Positions 43,791-46,400 of a stretch of DNA of 46,400 nucleotides are shown here, in pieces. The notes under the pieces were generated by a model that was given only the letters and a program-made list of their open reading frames with translations, had not been told where the DNA came from and did no database searches. Source of the DNA: JANWLD01 sp036276695 (lineage in GTDB: Bacteria; Patescibacteriota; Saccharimonadia; Saccharimonadales; 2-12-FULL-41-12); NCBI GenBank assembly GCA_036276695.1, contig DASUOI010000030.1, positions 1 through 46,400 on the forward strand. The letters run 5' to 3'. Position numbers and translations under genes: made by a program. Each line of letters starts with the position of its first letter. The stretch's first letter is position 1.

Positions 43791-44234
43791 GTGAACGAAA
43801 CGAACACAAACACCCAGGCCGGACAGGATTTGCAAAACCTCCAGCCCCAAGGCAACCATACTCAGCAAACTTCCAGCAATTTCCAGAACGGGACGGGAGT
43901 GAACCTAAGCGGGAGCAACACCTCAAGCCTGCTTAATGAAGGGGGCCGAACTGGGAATTTAAGCGTGGGCATAGCCAGTGCTAACAGCCAGACTTCCATC
44001 GCCCCTGTCGAGCCGGTGGTTTTGAAAGACTCGGGCGTCCCGACTTTTTATATTCTTATCCCGCTAGTTTTGTTTTTCTTCGCGCTATATTTAGCTTATA
44101 GGCGAATCATAAAATTCGATAAAACTACCGCTGAAGACGTTCAAGCTGAAGGAGTGTTGCTTGAGGAAGCCGCGCGGATTCCCAAGGCCAAAAAGAAGAA
44201 GAGGAAAAAGCCTAAGAAGGCTCATCATCATTAG
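43791..44234 (+). CDS. Single-pass membrane protein with Lys-rich tail, unknown
   Basis: 147 residues from a GTG. The N-terminal ~75 residues are Asn/Gln/Ser/Thr/Gly-rich and would be outside the cell. One membrane segment (about 84-104) follows. The cytoplasmic tail ends in a dense lysine run (KAKKKKRKKPKKA) and three histidines. No family recognised. The final 23 bases overlap the jag gene on the other strand. A similar lysine-rich C-terminus is found on the nearby YidC, where it binds ribosomes in known relatives, so a ribosome- or nucleic-acid-binding tail is conceivable. Confidence 0.6.
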   Translation: MNETNTNTQAGQDLQNLQPQGNHTQQTSSNFQNGTGVNLSGSNTSSLLNEGGRTGNLSVGIASANSQTSIAPVEPVVLKDSGVPTFYILIPLVLFFFALYLAYRRIIKFDKTTAEDVQAEGVLLEEAARIPKAKKKKRKKPKKAHHH

Positions 44235-44745
44235 AAGGTTTTTCCTCAGCTTTGCCGGAAGACTTAAGCACTATATGCCGTTCCCTGCCAATGCCTTCTG
44301 ACTCTGTTATAAGGCCATGTTCGCTTGCTAGTTTATGAATCACCCTTCTGTCTGAGGCGTTCATGGGGCGAAGGCTCATGGGCTCGCCGGATTCTTTTAC
44401 TTCAGCGACCCAGCCTTCTGCCTTTTCCCGTAGTCTCTCTGCCCGCTGGGCTTTGTACTCGGCTATATCGACGTTAACGCGGTTCATAGCGTATTCTCTG
44501 GATTTTAACGCGCAACTGGTTAGGAATTGCAGGGCATGCATGGTTTCGCCCTTAGAGCCTATTAAGAAGCCGTTCAGGTGGGTGGATGGGACCTGTAGCT
44601 CTATAACTTCATCGTCGCTGTTAGAGGCATGAACTTCTATGTTCAAACCGAAGAATGATAGCAAGTCTTCCAAATACTTCTTGGCGTATTGGATGGCTTC
44701 TTCTACGGATTCCGGGTCCGTGGCTTTGGCGTTATCTTCGGTCAT
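44212..44745 (-). CDS. jag: Jag-like RNA-binding protein (KH-II + R3H)
   Basis: 177 residues. A KH-like domain at about 48-105 with FLIGSKGETMHALQFL (the GxxG-type loop) and an R3H domain at about 108-170 with RPMNASDRRVIHKL. This is the SpoIIIJ-associated protein (KhpB/EloR relative), a single-stranded RNA binder linked to cell elongation. The order yidC-jag is conserved beside the origin in many bacteria. ATGA overlap with the yidC stop. The N-terminal Jag_N domain is short or missing, leaving a helical lead of ~45 residues. Confidence 0.92.
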   Translation of the reverse strand: MTEDNAKATDPESVEEAIQYAKKYLEDLLSFFGLNIEVHASNSDDEVIELQVPSTHLNGFLIGSKGETMHALQFLTSCALKSREYAMNRVNVDIAEYKAQRAERLREKAEGWVAEVKESGEPMSLRPMNASDRRVIHKLASEHGLITESEGIGRERHIVLKSSGKAEEKPSNDDEPS

Positions 44746-45656
44746 TTCTTCTTCCTTTTCTTAGGCTTGGATGGTTTTTTCTTCTTTTTGGCTTGTTTTA
44801 ATGTTTGTTTTTCTATAATCTCCCCTTCAACTGCGAGCTCATGCATCTCATCTTTGTCCTGTCTTAGTATATAGGCCTGCTGGAAGTAGCCGACAGCGCT
44901 GGTCGTCAGGATGTAAAGACCCAAAGCCGAAGGAAACACCGCGGTGAAGCCGAAAGTCAAAAAAGGCATGAAATAAAGCATGTTCTTACCGATGGCCGCG
45001 CCAATCTCGCCTTGGTCGGCCTGTTTGCCCTGGCTGGCTTCTTTCATTATTTCGGACAGTTTTTTAGAGTCTTTGCTGTCGACCATCAACAGCTTGCTTT
45101 GGTAGTACTGGGCAACCGCGGCAGTAACGGCGATTATCAGGGCTGGTACATATACCCCGCCGTCGCCGATGGCTTTTCTTGACAGGTCGGCAAAGCCCAA
45201 GAAATAGTAGCTGAACTGCGACATATCAGCCGCTAGCTGATGTATCCATGGGAGGTCCCTGACGAAATCATATGAGAACGTAAGCAAAACATTGGAGTCG
45301 TTCACAAGTTTTAGCACGGATTGATACAAGGCTATGAATATAGGTATCTGGATGATGAGCGTGCCGATGGTCGAGAACGGTTTGACACCGTGTTCCTTGT
45401 AAAGCTCCATCTGCAAGCGAGCTTCTTTTTGCCGGTCGCCGTTCGCGGATTTTTTTATGTCCTTCAGTTTCGGCTGAAGCCTTCTCATTGCCCGCGATTG
45501 GTGCAGCTGCTTTTTAACAAGCGGCCATAGCGCCAGCCGGACAAGCGCCGTAAATATGATTATCGCTATACCAAGATCATGCCCCGGGACAACGGCATAT
45601 ATAAACTCCAGCAGGTTGAAAATTGGCTGTATTAAATACTTGTCAAAAAAATTCAT
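44742..45656 (-). CDS. yidC: Membrane protein insertase YidC
   Basis: 304 residues, YidC/Oxa1 family of the Gram-positive type (no large periplasmic domain). The first helix is followed by the cytoplasmic hairpin loop (HQSRAMRRLQPKLKDIKKSA) and the later helices around FMPFLTFGFTAVFPSALGLYI. The C-terminus ends in a lysine-rich stretch (KKKKKPSKPKKRKKK), longer than usual and suited to ribosome binding. Inserts and folds membrane proteins, alone or with SecYEG. GGAG before the ATG supports the start. Confidence 0.95.
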   Translation of the reverse strand: MNFFDKYLIQPIFNLLEFIYAVVPGHDLGIAIIIFTALVRLALWPLVKKQLHQSRAMRRLQPKLKDIKKSANGDRQKEARLQMELYKEHGVKPFSTIGTLIIQIPIFIALYQSVLKLVNDSNVLLTFSYDFVRDLPWIHQLAADMSQFSYYFLGFADLSRKAIGDGGVYVPALIIAVTAAVAQYYQSKLLMVDSKDSKKLSEIMKEASQGKQADQGEIGAAIGKNMLYFMPFLTFGFTAVFPSALGLYILTTSAVGYFQQAYILRQDKDEMHELAVEGEIIEKQTLKQAKKKKKPSKPKKRKKK

Positions 45657-45754
45657 TTACTTCTCCGTTCTGCTGTTTGGTGCTGCTAAAGCTTACGGAT
45701 AAAAACCCGAGTAACTGCTTATATCTAGCTTACCATATGGAGTAGGCGGAAGGC

Positions 45755-46102
45755 TTAATTGATGCCGGCTTTTTTGAAAAGTTTTTTCAGTTGTTGGGTC
45801 AAATCCTCTGCCGGGATTGTGGCTGTCGATTCTTCAAAGACGGTAATTATTATTTCTTTGCCAGCTGCGTTGGGGCGGTTTGCGATGTTCTGCCTTGCAT
45901 ATTCGAAGATTCGCCGCCTGATACGATTGCGCACAACTGCTGATTTACTGACTTTCTTGCTGACAACAACAGCCAGGCGGTATTCGCCCGAAGAGCTTTT
46001 TTTAGCTCTAATATTAAAACCGCCGGCACGGAGCGGCCTTGTGGTTTTGTAGACCCTATCAATAGCGTTATTTCCTATGAACCTGTTTTTCTTTGGGATC
46101 AT
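45755..46102 (-). CDS. rnpA: Ribonuclease P protein component
   Basis: 115 residues, normal for RnpA. The RNR motif is in VVRNRIRRRIFEYAR and the N-terminal FxxVYKTTRPLRAGGF region fits. Works with the RNase P RNA (rnpB, not in the window) to cut tRNA 5' leaders. Located between rpmH and yidC as in most bacteria. yidD, often present between rnpA and yidC, is absent; the 98-base gap shows no gene. Confidence 0.93.
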   Translation of the reverse strand: MIPKKNRFIGNNAIDRVYKTTRPLRAGGFNIRAKKSSSGEYRLAVVVSKKVSKSAVVRNRIRRRIFEYARQNIANRPNAAGKEIIITVFEESTATIPAEDLTQQLKKLFKKAGIN

Positions 46103-46103
46103 A

Positions 46104-46138
46104 GGTTTAGGTTATAGGGTTTAGGGTTTAGGGTAAAG
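46104..46138. repeat. Heptad tandem repeat between rpmH and rnpA
   Basis: Five seven-base units read GGTTTAG, GTTATAG, GGTTTAG, GGTTTAG, GGTAAAG, immediately upstream of rnpA on the minus strand. Three units are identical; two are degenerate. Role unknown. Confidence 0.6.
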
Positions 46139-46144
46139 AGCTGT

Positions 46145-46282
46145 TTAGGCTGAGATTTTTTTGCGGCCTTTTAGCTTGCGCCTCTTTAGCACCTTTTGCC
46201 CGGCTTTTGTCGCGATACGTTTGAAAAATCCGTGTTGTTTTGCGCGCTTGCGCTTCTTTGGTTGATATGTTCGTTTTGGCAT
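46145..46282 (-). CDS. rpmH: 50S ribosomal protein L34
   Basis: 45 residues, the usual length, with the start MPKRTYQPKKRKRAKQHGF and the end LKRRKLKGRKKISA typical of bL34 and very basic throughout. Binds 23S rRNA. A TATACT box (minus, 46294-46289) ends six bases before the ATG without a ribosome site, suggesting a leaderless mRNA. First gene of the rpmH-rnpA-yidC-jag block reading away from the origin. Confidence 0.95.
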   Translation of the reverse strand: MPKRTYQPKKRKRAKQHGFFKRIATKAGQKVLKRRKLKGRKKISA

Positions 46283-46351
46283 TGTATTAGTATATACGAT
46301 TGGTGGGGAAAATGTGGTTTTGACAATGGAAATCCAAAACTTACGGCTTGT

Positions 46352-46381
46352 TTATCCACGTTTGAGGACGTATTATCCACA
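46352..46381 (+). other. DnaA boxes of the probable replication origin
   Basis: TTATCCACG (46352-46360) and the perfect consensus TTATCCACA (46373-46381) lie in the same orientation with starts 21 bases apart, two helical turns. Placed directly upstream of rpmH, they mark the rpmH-dnaA intergenic region, the common oriC site. The unwinding element and dnaA are beyond the edge. Confidence 0.75.
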
Positions 46382-46400
46382 GCTTAACAGATGGGTTTTT

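Noticed and set aside
46104..46138. Heptad array as a true telomere or linear-chromosome end
   Set aside because: It lies internally between rpmH and rnpA with genes on both sides; the resemblance is coincidental.
46186..46380. 64-codon open frame on the minus strand over rpmH and the origin
   Set aside because: Overlaps the well-supported rpmH in another frame and runs through the DnaA boxes; no recognisable product.
1..46400. UGA-to-glycine recoding as in Absconditabacteria and Gracilibacteria
   Set aside because: TGA is the stop in many ATGA-coupled gene pairs with full-length products on both sides.
1..46400. CRISPR arrays, tRNA genes, rRNA genes, IS elements or prophage
   Set aside because: Looked for regularly spaced repeats, cloverleaf T-arm sequences, transposases and phage structural genes; none seen.

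Overview
The window looks like one end of a small, densely packed bacterial chromosome, from the Candidate Phyla Radiation (Patescibacteria). My best guess is Saccharibacteria. The reasons are very short intergenic gaps, frequent ATGA overlaps, a monoderm-type surface glycan repertoire, and a secreted lysozyme-fold protein of a kind I know mainly from Actinobacteria and Saccharibacteria. TGA is used as an ordinary stop throughout, so this is not a UGA-recoding lineage. The right edge holds two DnaA boxes next to rpmH-rnpA-yidC-jag read leftward, the classic arrangement beside the replication origin; dnaA should lie just beyond the window. No tRNA, rRNA, CRISPR array, IS element or prophage was seen, and no stretch over 300 bases lacks a gene.

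Layout. 1-6.9 kb: envelope and housekeeping genes (partial subtilase, CBS membrane protein, DsbA-like oxidoreductase, iron-permease-like protein, Kef-type antiporter, NadD-like enzyme, UppP, a LexA-like repressor without its protease half, GtrA). 7-19.2 kb: precursor supply for a surface polysaccharide (initiating phosphoglycosyltransferase, a GT4, GlmS, CysQ, UDP-sugar dehydrogenase, a thermonuclease, the complete dTDP-rhamnose set rfbBCDA, and a nucleotidyltransferase/HAD pair with a tiny unlisted gene between them). 19.2-43.8 kb: polysaccharide assembly and decoration (a fused ATP sulfurylase/APS kinase, two PAPS-type sulfotransferases, two pyruvyltransferase-family proteins, about seven glycosyltransferases including one interrupted by an amber codon, a flippase-like protein, a large membrane GT, an aminotransferase, a Wzm/Wzt ABC exporter and an O-antigen-ligase-like protein), with several exported proteins. 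43.8-46.4 kb: the origin-proximal cluster.

How it fits together. Rhamnose and a UDP- or GDP-linked uronic-type sugar are made, assembled on a polyprenyl carrier (UppP recycles the carrier), exported by Wzm/Wzt, and probably sulfated and pyruvylated. The Sat-CysC fusion would make PAPS, the two sulfotransferases would use it, and CysQ would destroy the PAP by-product. No PAPS or sulfite reductase is present here, so the sulfur is probably used for glycan sulfation rather than cysteine synthesis. This is the most interesting system in the window.

A second theme is regulatory. Many start codons have a -10-like hexamer (TAnnnT or near) ending only 6-7 bases upstream, which points to leaderless mRNAs. 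A block at about 33.7-40.3 kb is clearly more AT-rich than its surroundings and is probably an exchanged glycan-decoration island.
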